A stretch of DNA of 64,000 nucleotides from Tetracentron sinense (taxonomy: Eukaryota > Streptophyta > Magnoliopsida > Trochodendrales > Trochodendraceae), in contig CM026551.1 of the NCBI GenBank assembly GCA_015143295.1, forward strand, positions 13,751,827 through 13,815,826. The letters run 5' to 3'. This document shows, one piece after another, positions 24,801-38,004 of the stretch. A program made the position numbers and the translations under genes. How positions within the stretch are numbered: position 1 is the first letter of the stretch; every line of letters begins with the position of its first letter. Below the pieces are notes generated by a model that had not been told where the DNA came from, did not search any database, and worked only from the letters and a program-made list of their open reading frames with translations.

Positions 24801-25814
24801 TAAGATTATTAACTAAAACTTATGACGATAAACACTTGATGTAGGAATGGACACGTTATAATTATATTTTCAAAGGAAACCAATGAGATATCCTTATTCC
24901 TCCATTTGCTGTAGCTAAGCAGAGTATAGGTTCACTTGAGTTGCCAGGAGCAATGTGCATCATACTTGCATTCTTGATCTTCTAGATATTGTCCTTATTT
25001 TTCAAATGGCCTGTTGAATTGGTTTGCATTCATGATCAAAGAACATGATAATAGGATATGGTGTATTGCACAACTAATCATCAATTTGCAAAGACGGGAT
25101 TTGGAAGTAAAATTTTTGTTGATACACACCCTGCAGCACATCAATCTTGGCGTCCTTTGCTCATGCAAAAAGTATATATGTGTTAGTTATATTGAACTAA
25201 ACAGAATCTACCATATTGGATTTGATGACATGCGAAATGAAAAAAAAAATTGTACACCTGTGGGTAAAGAATTAATTAAGGAATTTCTGATAAGTAACAT
25301 GAACCAAAATTCTCTCCCTGTAATTGAGAATTTTCTCCTTTTTTTGGTTGAGTTCCTTTTTTTTCTCTGAAACCAAGAAAGCTTGTATCCTTCATAGCAT
25401 TCAGAAGATGGTAAATTGAATCTATGATGTTGAGCACCTAAAAAATAAGTATATAAAAAAAAAAAACAGTTTTTTTATTAGCAAACCAGAGTTGAACTAT
25501 TTTATTTTGCTAAACAAGACTAACCATAAGAAAGCACCTTAATTGCTCCTTCAGTATGGATGGAGAAAAATAATCTTCTTTCAGGAATCTAAAAACAGAA
25601 ATAAGTGTAAGTTGCAAAACCAAACATTATATAAAAATGGTACTCATGGGGAACATTTGAATGAGGTCATCAGCGGAGCAGTAATCTTCATCAAAGAAGA
25701 CGTAGAGATAAACAAAACCCAAGTAAAAATCATTTGATGGGATTCTGAATCTATTCTCTCTACTCAGCAACAAGAGGAACATCTGATTGGATTGATTGAA
25801 AGGGGAAGTTTAAT

Positions 25815-25843
25815 TGGGGGTGGGGGTATGTGGGGGGTGGGGG
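25815..25843 (+). other. G-quadruplex motif in P3
   Basis: Runs of 5, 5, 6 and 5 G are separated by T, TATGT and T, a textbook four-tract quadruplex pattern on the strand opposite the VPS13-like exons. Equivalents: 12059, 32088, and C-rich at 56887 and 63494. Confidence 0.75.
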
Positions 25844-25933
25844 CGCATTTAGAGAGGAGGAGAGGCACGTATCTTCAGATTAATCCGTAATATAAACAAT
25901 AATCAGATTACTAATTAATCAAAATAGATTATT

Positions 25934-25961
25934 AATTAACATATATATATATATATATATA
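25934..25961. repeat. (AT)n microsatellite
   Basis: An uninterrupted run of AT dinucleotides is present in P3. Other copies have only a short version at the same place (for example 19615 and 32220), so this is a copy-specific expansion. Confidence 0.85.
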
Positions 25962-28900
25962 TTAACTTAAAGCTACATTATTCACTAACTTATAACGAGA
26001 CAAAAATCTAGATTAACAAACATAACATACTGTTTATCTAATTTAAAGACAAACACATTAATATTGATTTAACAAACATTTAATTAACTAATTTATAGGT
26101 CAACATCTAATCTAACACTAAGTAAAATACATATGATAACAAAAGAAATCAAATAAAAGGGTAATTCTTACCGTAAGTGATGCCAGGAGCAAGGTGCAGC
26201 CATCCACAACAGCATAGACAAGAGAATGGCAGCCAAGAGCAAGATAACATACTGTTTATCTAATTTAAGGACAAACACATTAATATTGATTTAACAAACA
26301 TTTAAATTAACTAATTTATAGACCAACATCTAATCTAATACTAAGTAAAATACATATGATAACAAAAGAAATAAAATAAAAAGGTAATTCATACCGTGAG
26401 TGATGTCAGGAGCAAGGTGCAGCCATCCACAACAGCATAGACAAGAGAAAGGCAGCCGAGAGCAAGATAAAAAAAATTTTATGGCTTTGATTTCATGTTT
26501 CAAGTAAGACCCTAAAAATGAAATATAAAAGAAGAAAAAAACGACAAGATAAACGCAAGAAGGTTAAATGGTTAAAAGCAATGAAAAGATTCTAACCCTC
26601 TTCTCATTTGTTTTGTTGGATTGTATCTATATTGATAATTCATTCGTCTCTTAAACTTCGACTGAAACTCCTAATTCTGATTCACTTTTGTCGAAACTAA
26701 AAACATATAAAAACAAATAAATTTCGAAAGCTATGTATAAATAGAGAATTCAAAATTTTGATTGGCATTAAATATTCTTGAAAAGAATAATAAAAAAATT
26801 CAAAAACAAACCTTTTCTCAAATGATAGCAAGAATATTCTTATATCCTCTTTTAAGAAGTTGATTAATCCCGCCTCGCAGTTTCTAGATAGATCCCATGG
26901 TGCAATTTTAAAGTGCGTGAGTACATATAAAACAGGTTCAAAGAAAATTAGCATTTTACATAGGCAATTTTGAAGAAAGAGATAGGAAGTCAAAATATAA
27001 TGATCAATATGAGTACAATCGACTTCACCAAGTGTCTGTAAGAAAATACTTCAAAATGTAAATTTAATAAAACATATAAGCACACACCCTACATATTAAC
27101 CCTTCTTTTGAAACAACAAAGGAATGAATGAAAGCATAAAAGCACTAGAAAGAAGGAGAAAAGGAATAACAAATAGGCCTCAAAAGTGAAAAAATGCAAC
27201 ACAAATGATGCTAACGAAATGTATAGAAAAACTACCAACAAAGAATTGCAGATGAACGAAATAGTTACTTAAAAAAACAGATCCACAAAAAGAATTGCAA
27301 ATAATGATCTTAGGAATAAACCAATATAAGTTTTTTTCTTTTTGAGATAATGCAACTTAAGCTCAGTGTCGATCCATATACTAACTAAATAGCATATTTT
27401 TTATTTTGGTAACGTAATTAGAAAATTTAAATTAAGGTAAACATTTTTGGTACACATATATTGTGGACATGAGATTTAGCATCATTCAAAATTCAAAAAC
27501 CCTAAAAAAAATAATGGAAAGTAACTAAATGCAACAATACTCTAAAAGTAGAAACCTCTCTTAATATCAACCGTTAGAGTTCACCCAGAGGATGCCCGAA
27601 TGCCATTAGACAGGTAAACAACCTTGTGTGCAGCTTTACTGAATTACCTTGAGCGGCAGCATCACTTATGGCATAGACTGTATTACTAAGAAGACTTGCG
27701 GTCCCTGATGCCATTCTTGTAATGAGTCCAGTAGGGTTTTGACAAAACAGAAGTTAATTTCAAAATTGTGACATATGATTGTCTCATGATCCTGCTGGCA
27801 AGCTTTGATATTATGGATATTGTGCACCTGCAAAATACCCTTGGCAGTAACTGATAAGAAATCTTTGATGTCGATCCTAACATTCCTTGCAAATCCCATA
27901 GGATTACCTATAACACCAACAGAACCAAATTCCAGCAATTTAACAATTGTAAGAGAGTATATAAAAGAAGTATAATTAATGAGCTTGGCATTACGATTTT
28001 TGAAATGGCAATTTAATGAATAGCTCCATGATAGCAGTATTAGCTTATTGGACCCATCTCCTCACTCCCCCTTTTCTCACCCTCCTCTAACAACCAACTA
28101 AAAGTCTAAAACCCATCATCCAAGGCAAAGCGTTACAATGCTTTGATGGGATACGTCTTCTCATGGTCTCTCTCTCAGCTTCTTGTATCCAATTAAGGGA
28201 AAACCCGGCCAAGGCAAAGGTTGCAATGATTTGAACCATATTCTCACACTCATTTCTTATAAATTCTCTTCCACCTTCTTCTCCAACCACCAATAATAGG
28301 ACATGTGTAATAATACACATAAACCCCTCCCAAGCTGCCACATATCCTCCCCCTTTAATGACTTTAATGTAGTATAATATGCTAAATAGATAATCAAATC
28401 AAATTAAAAACAAGCATCAAATAAGAAACATAAAAGTAAGCAAACAAGCAACTATCATGCATCAATTGGAATTAGAAACATCTCAAATTCAAATAAGAAA
28501 CCATGTTAAAGAAAGACAATAATGAAGCATGCAAAAGAAAAAAAATGACTTTTTAGTTGTGAGGGTCACACCTTCGAGGATTGCCTATGTATCTCGTAAG
28601 ATTGGAATCAAATTGTCGTAGTTCAAAAGCAAACACGCAAACAAATATCATGATGGCTCAAACGATATCTCAAGGTATGAATGGATATGATGGTATGGTG
28701 TGACCTCTCTTATGAGAGAGGTCGTGAGACCTAATCCCAATTGTGATGTCTTACAAGAGTGTCACTCCCCGCCACTCACAACTAGTCGATGATTGATGCT
28801 AACAGTAGGTCAATTATAATTCCAGCAAAAAAAAAAGGTAATTTCTTGGAGAGAGGAATAGTATGGAGTTAAAGAGGTTTAAATAAAAAGAAGAAAGAGA

Positions 28901-30571
28901 AAATATCCGATTTTTAATAGGACAGAAAGAAGCATTTTAGTTTCTAAAAGGAGAGAAATATGAAAGAGAGTTAAAAGACACTTTAGCTATAAGATAAATA
29001 GTTAAGATTTAAATAAATTACAATGGGTGAGAGAATAGAGGGAGTAACGTGTGGTCCCATACATTTTTGGAGCTCTAAAAGTATGAAATTTGTAGAATGT
29101 CATTTCTAATTTTTAATATTTGTTTTGAAATGCAGGAACAAACATGTACCAAAAGTATTTCATGACATATATAAATTAAAAAAAACAGAAAATAACTAAA
29201 TAATATAACCAATTTATCATTTTAGACATTCTTGCATATTCCATTAAAAAGAAAGCATGAAAGTACATTGTCCAATGAAAAAATTACATAAACAATAAAA
29301 TTTAAAAAGGAAATAGCATTGAAAAATCGCATACTCAAGAAAGAGGAAGGAAAGGAAAGCAATTGAAGGCTCAACTCTAAACCTTTTTTCTCATTATCTA
29401 AAGAATCAGATGATCTTATTTTCAAATACATATAAAAAAAAGACAAACAAGTGGAAGAAACATAAAGCAAAAGTAAATACATACTTCAATCGTTCATACT
29501 AATATATTTTTTTCATGCTTTATCAAATCAAATACATTGATCTTATTCAAACAATAAAACAAACATAAGAAAAAATTAAGAAACATGCATACTTCAATAG
29601 CTCATAGTTTCAATAAGAGAGCAGTTGTGGAAGCGTGAAGAAGTTTTACAGAATTTCCCGAATGATAAGAATATATTTGAAATATATCAAAGATCCAAAT
29701 AACATATCAGTTCTTGTTAAATAGTGCATCAAGGCTGTTTGGAACTATGTTGCATACTTGCATATGCCTCCCATGATAAGGGACCTCAAATAAGAATTAA
29801 TTTTATGGAAACTGCATTCTAATTAATCAAGCAACAATATAAGATGGTGAATAATTTGTATACATGTCAAAAGAGCTAACCCAATTGTACACCAGAATTT
29901 GAAGATCTATAGAGAGAGAATAATAAAAGTTACAAACATCTTCGTTTGTTCTTCTCTTGTTCAGAAAGTCATTAAATTCCATAAAAGTCCACTTACTTTA
30001 CAGTGACCAAGTTCACAAAACATAAACATACTTGAGGCCCTACTTTCGTTTTTCAAGAAATTACATTGTAGAAGGTTTTAAATTATAACCATACATATAT
30101 AATACATGCTTTACTTTATGTGTCCTCGAGAGTATAATTCTTAAATCAGAGCAAAGCTAAGGACTCCATGAAATTGTAAACTATAATATATATCAGAAAT
30201 ATACTATATTAGAAATTATAAGATCAAATGACTTAAAAAAAATTAGAGGAGGCTAATAACTCAATTACAAATAATAGAGGAAGCCACTGTTATAGCCTGC
30301 TAACATTAGATGAATTGATGTAAAATTGGTCCAATCATACACTGAAAAACATAGCAAAAATTAGAGTTTAAAAGATAAAGGAGCAGCTAATTTGAATCTG
30401 GAAAATCAGAAAAGTAATGCTATGACGAACATATGTGCAAGATCCAAAGAGTAAAGTTGGAACATATTACCCCCCCCCCCCCCCCCCCTTCTTGAGCCAC
30501 CAAATAATAGAAGGCATTGAAGAACATCAGGGTACATGTGTGTCATAAAAATTTGATCAAGGATATGGAGT

Positions 30572-30868
30572 TTATGGTTTAATCAAGGAAGATACAGAGA
30601 ATATTTGGTTTAAGGACTGGGATGGGAAAATTTTGAGAATCTCTGGTTTAACCAAGAAACAAACCTCGTAGATGCCATTAACGAGGTAACCGAAAAGAAG
30701 AAACCAGAACTGCTGCCATACGTATGGGTCTATCAGAAAGAAAGATCCGAAAAAGAGACAATGACATTGCTTGTTCTTCGAAACTACTGAAGGCAGTGCT
30801 GGACTGCTGCTGTGATCTTCTGGCAACATGCAAACATTTAGGGGATAAGTTGGCCTCATTTTGTTCAC
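30572..30868 (-). other. Chimeric 98-codon open frame in P4
   Basis: The frame contains EDHSSSPALPSVV from the VPS13 E6 5' end fused to KNKQCHCLFFGSFFLIDPYV, then WQQFWFLLFGYLVNGIYEV. The second part derives from the gene 5' end now at 37.77-38.0 kb. The fusion point, around 30781, has a few bases of overlap (GAA). The translation is identical to 51887-52183 in the right arm. Two hydrophobic stretches could be membrane segments. Whether it is expressed is unknown, and the identity may only reflect recent duplication. Confidence 0.6.
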
Positions 30869-32087
30869 CTAGTTATAATTCTAAACAAGTAAAGCTTTCT
30901 TTTAAAAATCCCATACCATAGACAACAGGTAGTGTGGAATCTGGACATGATAAGGCTCCGCTCTATAACCTTGAAATCACAATTCTAATAAAGTCAAAGA
31001 AGCTTACAATCATTTCTTCATCAAGGTCAAGACACAGAGTTGCTAATCTGCGAGCATTCAAGATAATATATTATCATTAAGATTATTAACTAAAACTTAT
31101 GAAATTAAACACTTGATGTAACAATGGACACCTTATAATTATATTTTCAAAGGAAACCAATGAGATATCCTTATTCCTCCATTTGCTGTAGCTAAGCAGA
31201 ATATAGGTTCACTTGACCTGTCAGAAGCAACGTGCATCATACTTGCATTCTTGATCTTCTAGATATTGTCCTTATTTTTCAAATGGCCTGTTGAATTGGT
31301 TCTACATCCATGATCAAAGAACATGATAATAGGATATGGTGTATTGCACAACTAATCATCAATTTGCAAAGACGGGATTTGGAAGTAAAATTTTTGTTGA
31401 TACACACTCTACAGCACATCAATCTTGGCATCCTTTGCTCATGCAAAAAGCATATATGTGTTTGTTATATTGAACTAAACAGAATCTACCATATTGGATT
31501 TGATGACATGCGAAATGAAAAAAAAAATTGTACACACCTGTGAATATTAATTAAGGAATTTCTAATAAATGACATGAACCAAAATTCTCTCCTTGTAATT
31601 GAGAATTTTCTCCTTTTTCTGGTTAAGTTCCTTTTTTTTCTCTGAAGCCAAGAAAACTTGTATCCTTCATAGCATTCAGAAGATGGTAAATTGAATCTAT
31701 GATGTTGAGCACCTGAAAAATAAGTATATAAAAAAAAAAAGTTTTTTTATTAGCAAACCGGAGCTGAACTATTTTATTCTACTACACAAGACTAACCAAA
31801 AGAATGCACCTTAATTGCTCCTTCAATATGGATGGAGAAAAATAATCTTCTTTCAGGCTTCTGAAAACAAAAATAAGTGTAAGTTGCAAAACCAAACATT
31901 ATATAAAAATAGTACTCATGGGGAACATCTGAATGAGGTCATTAGTGGACCAGTAATCTTCATCAAAGACGACATAGAGATAAAAAAAACCCAAGTAAAA
32001 ATCCTTTGATGGGATTTGGAATCTATTCTCTCTAATCAACAACAAGAGGAACATCTGATTGGACTGACTTAAAGGGCAAGTTTATTT

Positions 32088-32118
32088 GGGGGTGGGGGTA
32101 TGTGGGGGGGGGGGGGGG
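32088..32118 (+). other. G-rich tract in P4
   Basis: GGGGGTGGGGGTATGT is followed by a run of about 16 G. Same site as the P3 quadruplex motif, with length variation typical of slippage. Confidence 0.7.
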
Positions 32119-32735
32119 CACATTTAGAGAGGAGGAGAGGCTCATATCTTCAGATTAATCAGTAATATAAACAATAATCAGATTACTAATTAATCAAAAT
32201 AGATTATTAATTAAAAAACATACATATTAACTTAAAGCTACATTATTCACTAACTTATAACGAATCAAAAATCTAGATTAACAAACATAACATACTGTTT
32301 ATCTAATTTAAAGACAAACACATTAATATTGATTTAACAAACATTTAATTAACAAATTTATAGACCAACATCTAATCTAATACTAAGTAAAATACATATG
32401 ATAACAAAAGAAATAAAATAAAAGGGTAATTCTTACCGTGAGTGATGACAGGAGCAAGGTGCAGCCATCCACAACAGCATAGACAAGAGAATGACAGCCA
32501 AGAGTTAGAAAACATACTGTTTATCTAATTCAAAGACAAACACATTAATATTGATTTAACAAACATTTTAATTAACTAATTTATAGCACAACATCTAATC
32601 TAATACTAAGTAAAATACATATGATAACAAAAGAAATAAAATTAAAGGGTAATTCTTACCGTGAGTGATGCCAGGAGCAAGGTGCAGCCATCCACAACAG
32701 CATAGACAAGAGAAAGGCAGCCGAGAGTAAGATAA

Positions 32736-34499
32736 AAAAAATTATAAGGCTTTGATTTCAAGTTTCAAGTAAGACCCTAAAAATGAAATATAAAAGAAGA
32801 AAAAAAAGACAAGATAAATGCAAGAAGGTTAAATGGTTAAAAGCAATGAAAAGATTCAAACCCTCTTCTCATTTGTTTTGTTGGATTATATCTATATTGA
32901 TAATTCATACATCTCTTAAACTTCGACTGAAACTCCTAATTCTGATTCACTTTTGTCGAAACTAAAAACATATAAAAATAAATAAATTTCAAAAGCTATG
33001 TGTAAATAGAGAATTCAAAATTTTGATTGACATTAAATATTCTTGAAAAGAATAAAAAAAAAATTCAAAAACAAACCTTTTCTCAAATGATAGCAAGAAT
33101 ATTCTTATATCCCCTTTTAAGAAGTTGATTAATCCCGCCTCGCAGTTTTAAAGTGCATGAGTACATATAAAACAGGTTCAAAGAAAATTAGCATTTTACA
33201 TAGGCAATTTTGAAGAAAGAGATAGGAAGTAAAAATATAATAATCAATATGAGTACAATCGACTTCACCAAGTGCCTATAAGAAAATACTTCACAATGTA
33301 AATTTAATGAAACATATAAGCATACACCCTACATATTAACCCTTCTTTTGAAACAACAAAGGAATGAATCAAAGCATAAAAGCACAAGAAAGAAGAAGAA
33401 AATGAATAACAAATAGGCCCAAAAAGTGAAAAAATGCAACACAAATGATGCTAACGAAATGTATAGAAAAACTACCAATAAAGAATTGCAGATGAACAAA
33501 ATAGTGATTTAAAAAAACAGATCCACAAAAAGAATTGCAAATAATGATCTTAGTAATAAACTAATAGAAGTTTTTTTTTTTTTTGAGATAATGCAACTTA
33601 AGCTCAGAGTCAATCCATATACTAACTAAATAGCATATTTTTAATTTTGGTAACATAGTTAGAAAATTTATATCAAGGTAAACATTTTTGGTACACATAT
33701 TGTGGACATGAGATTTAGCATCATTCAAAATTCAGAAACCCTAATAAAAAAATAATGGAAAGTAGCTAAAACAGAGCCAGCACTTATTCTAATTTTGAAG
33801 GAGAATAATAACCTAATCTTTTAAATAATAAGATTGATAAAATAGAAATTTGGGTGAGATATTTGATTGAGCTAAGGGAAGGAATTAGGCACACATAAAC
33901 ACCTACCAAATGAGGTCATCTATTCTCTAAACTCACCTTACACAAATTTGCAAACAAAATTATAATTCTTAATGAGAAATGGTATTAACAAACCATGACT
34001 TAAACATAAATATGCTAAAGAGATAATCAAATCAAGTTGTAAACAAGCGTCAAATAAAAAATATAAAAAATAGGCAAACAAGCAATTATCATGCATCACT
34101 GGAAACTAGAAACGTTTTAAATTCAATTTAGAAATCCTGTAAAAGAAAAAAAATTGCTTTTGTACCTATTTGTGTGAAGGTTGCACCACGGACTATTGCC
34201 TCGTATCTCGTATGATTGGAATCAAACTGTCGTACTTCAATACCAAGCAGACAAGCAGAGATCATGAATGTCGGCACGATATCTCAAGGTATGAATGGAA
34301 TGTAAGGATAAGATTGAGAATGTTCTACTCCCCACATTTTAATTTTTTGATTTAAATTTACTCAAAGAATCAATAAGTTGTGTGAAGCTTCGATGTAGAG
34401 AGGTTAAAGATTGTTAAAAACTGTAAAGAGGTTAAAGAATGTTAAAAACTGTAAAGGGAACTTAAGTGAGGAGAACTACTGAATGGGAAGATGATGTAC
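32736..34499. other. Duplicon spacer between P5 and P4
   Basis: AT-rich DNA homologous to 20131-21889 and 26469-27530. It includes a diverged ~540-family unit at about 34150-34330. No gene is supported; the plus-strand frame at 32783-32965 is lysine-rich chance sequence. Confidence 0.55.
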
Positions 34500-36285
34500 C
34501 TCTAAGAATTCATTTAATACACCGTTGCTGTGTGAAGCTATACCCTTCTGTTGTATCTCTATTTTTGCAACAGCCTGGTCGTCAAATGTAAATGCATCAA
34601 TACTCTAAAGTAGAAACCTCTCTTAATATCAACCGTTAGAATTTACCCAGAGGATGCCTCAATGCCATTAGACATGTAAACAAACTTGTGTGCAGCTTTA
34701 CTGAATTACCTTGAGCAGCAGCATCACTTATGGCATAGACTGTATTACTAAGAAGACTTGCGGGCCCTGGTGCCATTCTTGTAATGAGTCCAGTAGAGTT
34801 TTGACAAAACAGAAGTTAATTTCAAAATTGTGACATGATTGTCTCATGATCCTGCCGGCAAGCTTTGATATTATGGATATTGTGAACCTGCAAAATACCC
34901 TTGGCAATAACTGATAAGAAATCTTTGATGTTGATCCCAACATCCTTGCAAATCCCATCGGATTACCTATAACACCAACATAACCAAATTCCTGCAATTT
35001 AACAATTGTAAGAGAGTATATAAAATAAGTATAATTAATGAGCTTGGCAATACGATTTTTGAAATGGCAATTTAATGAATAGCTCCATAATAGCCGTATT
35101 AGCTTATTGGACCCATCTCCTCACTCCCCCTTTTCTCACCCTCCTCTAACAACCAACTAAAAGTCTAAAACCCATCATCCAAGGCAAAGCGTTAAAATGC
35201 TTTGAAGGGATACGTCTTATCACGGTCTCTCTCTCACCGTCTTATATCCAATTAAGTGAAAACCCCGCCAAGGCAAAGGTTGCAATGATTTGAACCATAT
35301 TCTCACACTCATTTCTTATAAATTCTCTTTCACCTTCTTCTCCAACCACCAATAATAGGACATGTGTAATAATACACACAAACCTCTCCCAAGCTGCCAC
35401 ATATCCTCCCCCTTCCATGGCTTTAATGTAGTATAATATGCTAAATAGATAATCAAATCAAGTTATAAACAAGCATCAAATAAGAAATATAAAAGTAAGC
35501 AAACAAGCAACTATCATGCATCAATTGGAATTAGAAACATCTCAAATTCAAATAACAAACCATGTTAAAGAAAGACAACAATCAAGCATGCAAAAGAAAA
35601 AAAAATGACTTTTTAGTTGTGGGGGTCACACCTTCGAGGATTGCCTATGTATCTCGTAAGATTGGAATCAAATTGTCGTAGTTCAAAAGCAAGCAGGCAA
35701 ACAAATATCATGATGGCTCACACGATATCTCAAGGTATGAATGGATATGATGGTATGGTGTGACCTCTCTTATGAGAGAGGTTGTGGGACCTAATCCCAA
35801 TTGTGATGTCTTACAAGAGTGTCACTCCCCGCCACTCACAACTAGTCGATGATTGATGCTAACAGTGGGTCAATTATAATTCCAGTAAAAAAAAAAAGGT
35901 AATTTCTGGGAGAGAGGAATAGTATGGAGTTAAAGAGTTCTAAATAAAAAAGAGAAAAGAGAAAATATCAGATTTTTAATAGGACAGAAAGAAGCATTTT
36001 AGTTTCTAAAAGGAGAGAAATATGAAAGAGAGAGTTAAAAGACACTTTAGCTATAAGATGAATAGTTAAGATTTAAATATATTACAATGGGTGAGAGAAT
36101 AGAGGGAGTAACGTGTGGTCCCATACATTTTTGGAGCTCTAAAAGTATGAATTTTGTAGAATGTCATTTCTAATTTTTAATATTTGTTTCGATATGCAAG
36201 AACAATCATGTACCGAAAGTACTTCATGACATATATAAATTAACAAAAACAGAAAATAACTAAATAATATAACCAATTTATCATT

Positions 36286-36555
36286 TTAGACATTCTTGCA
36301 TATTCCATTAAAAAGAAAGCATGAAAGTACATTGTCCAATGGAAAAATTACATCAACAGTAAAATTTAAAAAGGAAATAGCATTGAAAAATCGCATACTT
36401 AAGAAAGAGGAAGGAAAGGAAAGCAATTGAAGGCTCAACTCTAAACCTTTTTTCTCAATATCTGAAGAATCAGATGATCTTATTTTAAAATACATATAAA
36501 AAAAAAAGACAAACAAGTGGAAGAAACAAAAAGCAAAAGTAAATACATACTTCAA
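36286..36555 (-). other. Unassigned frame family A (KIRSSDSSDxEKKGLELSLQ)
   Basis: An 86-90 codon minus-strand frame recurs at 29222-29482 and 23679-23912 (minus) and at 53269-53529 and 59071-59331 (plus). The translation has a hydrophobic start, KIRSSDSSDNEKKGLELSLQ, and a phenylalanine-rich tail. It always lies between the SHR-BD part and E9. No family is recognised. Its persistence is explained by recent duplication, so coding status is doubtful. Confidence 0.35.
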
Positions 36556-37568
36556 TCGTTCATACTAATATATTTTTTTCATGCTTTATCAAATCAAATA
36601 CATTGATCTTATTCAAACAATAAAACAAACATAAGAAAAAATTAAGAAACATGCATACTTCAATAGCTCATAGTTTCAATAAGAGAGCAGTTGTGGAAGC
36701 ATGAAGAAGTTTTACAGAATTTACCGAATGATAAGAATATATTTGAAATCTATCAAAGATCCAAATAACATATCAGTTCTTGTTAAATAGTGCATCAAGG
36801 CTGTTTGGAACTATGTTGCATACTTGCATATGCCTCCCATGATAAGGGACCTCAAATAAGAATTAATTTTATGGAAACCGCATTCTAATTAATTAAGCAA
36901 CAATGTAAGATGGTGAATAATTTGTATACATGTCAAAAGAGCTAAACTAATTGTACACCAGAATTTGAAGATCTATAGAGAGAGAATAATAAAAGTTACA
37001 AACATCTTCGTTTATTCTTCTCTTGTTCAGAAAGTCATTAAATTCCATAAAAGTCCACTTACTTTACAGTGACCAAGTTCACAAAACATAAACATACTTG
37101 AGGCCCTACTTTTGTTTTTCGGGAAATTACATTGTAGAAGGTTTTAAATTATAACCATACATATATAATACATGCTTTACTTTATGTGTCCTCGAGAGTA
37201 TAATTCTTAAATAAGAGCAAAGCTAAGGACTCCATGAAATTGTAATCTATAATATATATCAGAAATATACTATATTAGAAATAGTAAGATCAAATGGCTT
37301 AAAAAAAAATTAGAGGAGGCTAATAACTCAATTACAAATAATAGAGGAAGCCACTGTTATAGCCTGTTAACATTAAATGAATTGATATAAAATTGGTCCA
37401 ATCATACACTGAAAAACATAGCAAGAATTAGAGTTTAAAAGATAAAGGAGCAGCTAATTTGAATCTGGAAAATCAGAAAAATAATGCTATGACGAACATA
37501 TGTGAAATATAACTGTCAAGCAATCCAAAAATTCCAATGTGCACTATCCAAAGAGTAAAGTTGGAACA

Positions 37569-37578
37569 TATTACTCCC
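37569..37578 (+). repeat. Poly-C tract
   Basis: A short homopolymer run, matching a longer C run at about 30471-30488 and a G run at about 52267-52280 in the mirror copy. Length differs between copies, as expected of slippage. Confidence 0.7.
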
Positions 37579-37854
37579 CCCCCCCCGGGTTCTTGAGCCA
37601 CCAGATAATAGAAGGCATTGAAGAACATCAGGATACATGTGTGCCATAGAAAATTGATCAGGGGTATGGAGTTTATGGTTTAGCCAAGGAAGCTACAGAG
37701 AATCTCTAGTTTAAGGACAGGGATGGGAAGAAATTTGAGACTAGTGTATTACTTCAAGGTCAATTACAACCATTATATAAAGATGAGTAACTCGCCATGC
37801 TTGCAGCTTAGCAGGAGCAAACAGTGGAACCGAAAAGGGGATAGTAATCCAGTG

Positions 37855-38004
37855 TCATACCTTGGCAACGGGAGGAAAAAGGATCTTGCGATTGAACTGA
37901 GGTAACTGAAAAGAAGAAACCAGAACTGCTGCCATACGTATGGGTCCATCAGAAAGAAAGATCCCAAATAGAGACAATGACGTTGCTTGTTCTTCGATCT
38001 TCAT
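37855..38004 (-). other. Putative first coding exon of an unidentified gene
   Basis: On the minus strand an ATG at 38004 opens a 49-codon frame, MKIEEQATSLSLFGIFLSDG then PIRMAAVLVSSFQLPQFNRK. Near its end it reads GCCAAG-GTATGA, a good plant splice donor. Upstream is a pyrimidine-rich leader with AAAACCCTAATTG, a motif common near plant gene starts. I do not recognise the protein. A related piece is fused to VPS13 sequence at 30.57-30.78 kb and at 51.98-52.18 kb. Alternative: only 5' leader sequence with a chance frame. Confidence 0.4.

Larger units (their letters stand above)
21890..26468 (-). pseudogene. VPS13-like duplicon P3
   Basis: The most complete left copy. Minus-strand blocks: E1 twice (26395-26468, 26172-26246), E2 25538-25588, E3 25280-25438, E4 about 24858-25167, E5 about 24635-24772, E6 24405-24526, E9 22270-22375, E10 22090-22182 and E11 21890-21995. 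E9 reads FGYAGVIGNPLGFARNVGID. E10 gives GLITRMAPGTTxSLLSNTVYAI. E11 reads SIVAFTFDDQAVAKMEIQQK then GIASHSNGVLNEF. These are consecutive pieces of the VPS13 C-terminal region. E7 is missing: at about 24330 the sequence jumps from GAAGATCT to CTGCATTCTAGATTACTG, the same jump as at about 58670 in the right arm. Two unassigned conserved frames lie between E6 and E9 (23679-23912 and 22633-22857). It is not expected to make protein. Confidence 0.9.
18950..31316 (+). repeat. Left arm of the large inverted duplication
   Basis: This segment is the mirror of 51447-64000. Corresponding points sum to about 82,750-83,020: 30868 pairs with 51887, 27938 with 54814, 22537 with 60465, and 19030 with about 63990. 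A 98-codon frame at 30572-30868 has an identical translation at 51887-52183 on the other strand. Left-arm genes read on the minus strand, right-arm genes on the plus strand. The left arm may extend below 18950, because the right arm is cut by the window end. Confidence 0.9.
27649..32735 (-). pseudogene. VPS13-like duplicon P4, with chimeric exon
   Basis: Minus-strand blocks: E1 twice (32660-32735, 32437-32512), E2 31809-31860, E3 31555-31712, E4 about 31139-31446, E5 about 30908-31050, E9 27829-27934 (FGSVGVIGNPMGFARNVRID) and E10 27649-27739. Most of E6 is gone. Its first about 22 bases (30782-30803) are joined to a segment that matches the 5' gene end at 37.8-38.0 kb. E11 is deleted: at about 27525 the sequence runs from GTAACTAAA straight into TGCAACAATACTC, the same junction as at about 55225 in the right arm. 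The TAG in IDxQL is present. The G-rich tract is at 32088-32118. Conserved unassigned frames lie at 29222-29482 and 28087-28341. Confidence 0.9.
34500..37600 (-). pseudogene. VPS13-like duplicon P5, C-terminal part
   Basis: Minus-strand blocks: E9 34889-34993 (GNPMGFAR, then a one-base loss in the NVGID stretch), E10 34710-34800 (GLITRMAPGPASLLSNTVYAI) and E11 34500-34602 (FDDQAVAKIEIQQKGIASHS). E1 to E7 are absent. Upstream of E9 are the two unassigned frames shared by all duplicons (the second intact at 36286-36555; the first broken around 35200-35420). Then, at 37.6-38.0 kb, comes the segment that looks like a gene 5' end. P5 therefore pairs a foreign 5' end with a VPS13 3' end, and part of that arrangement was copied into P4. 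Confidence 0.85.
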
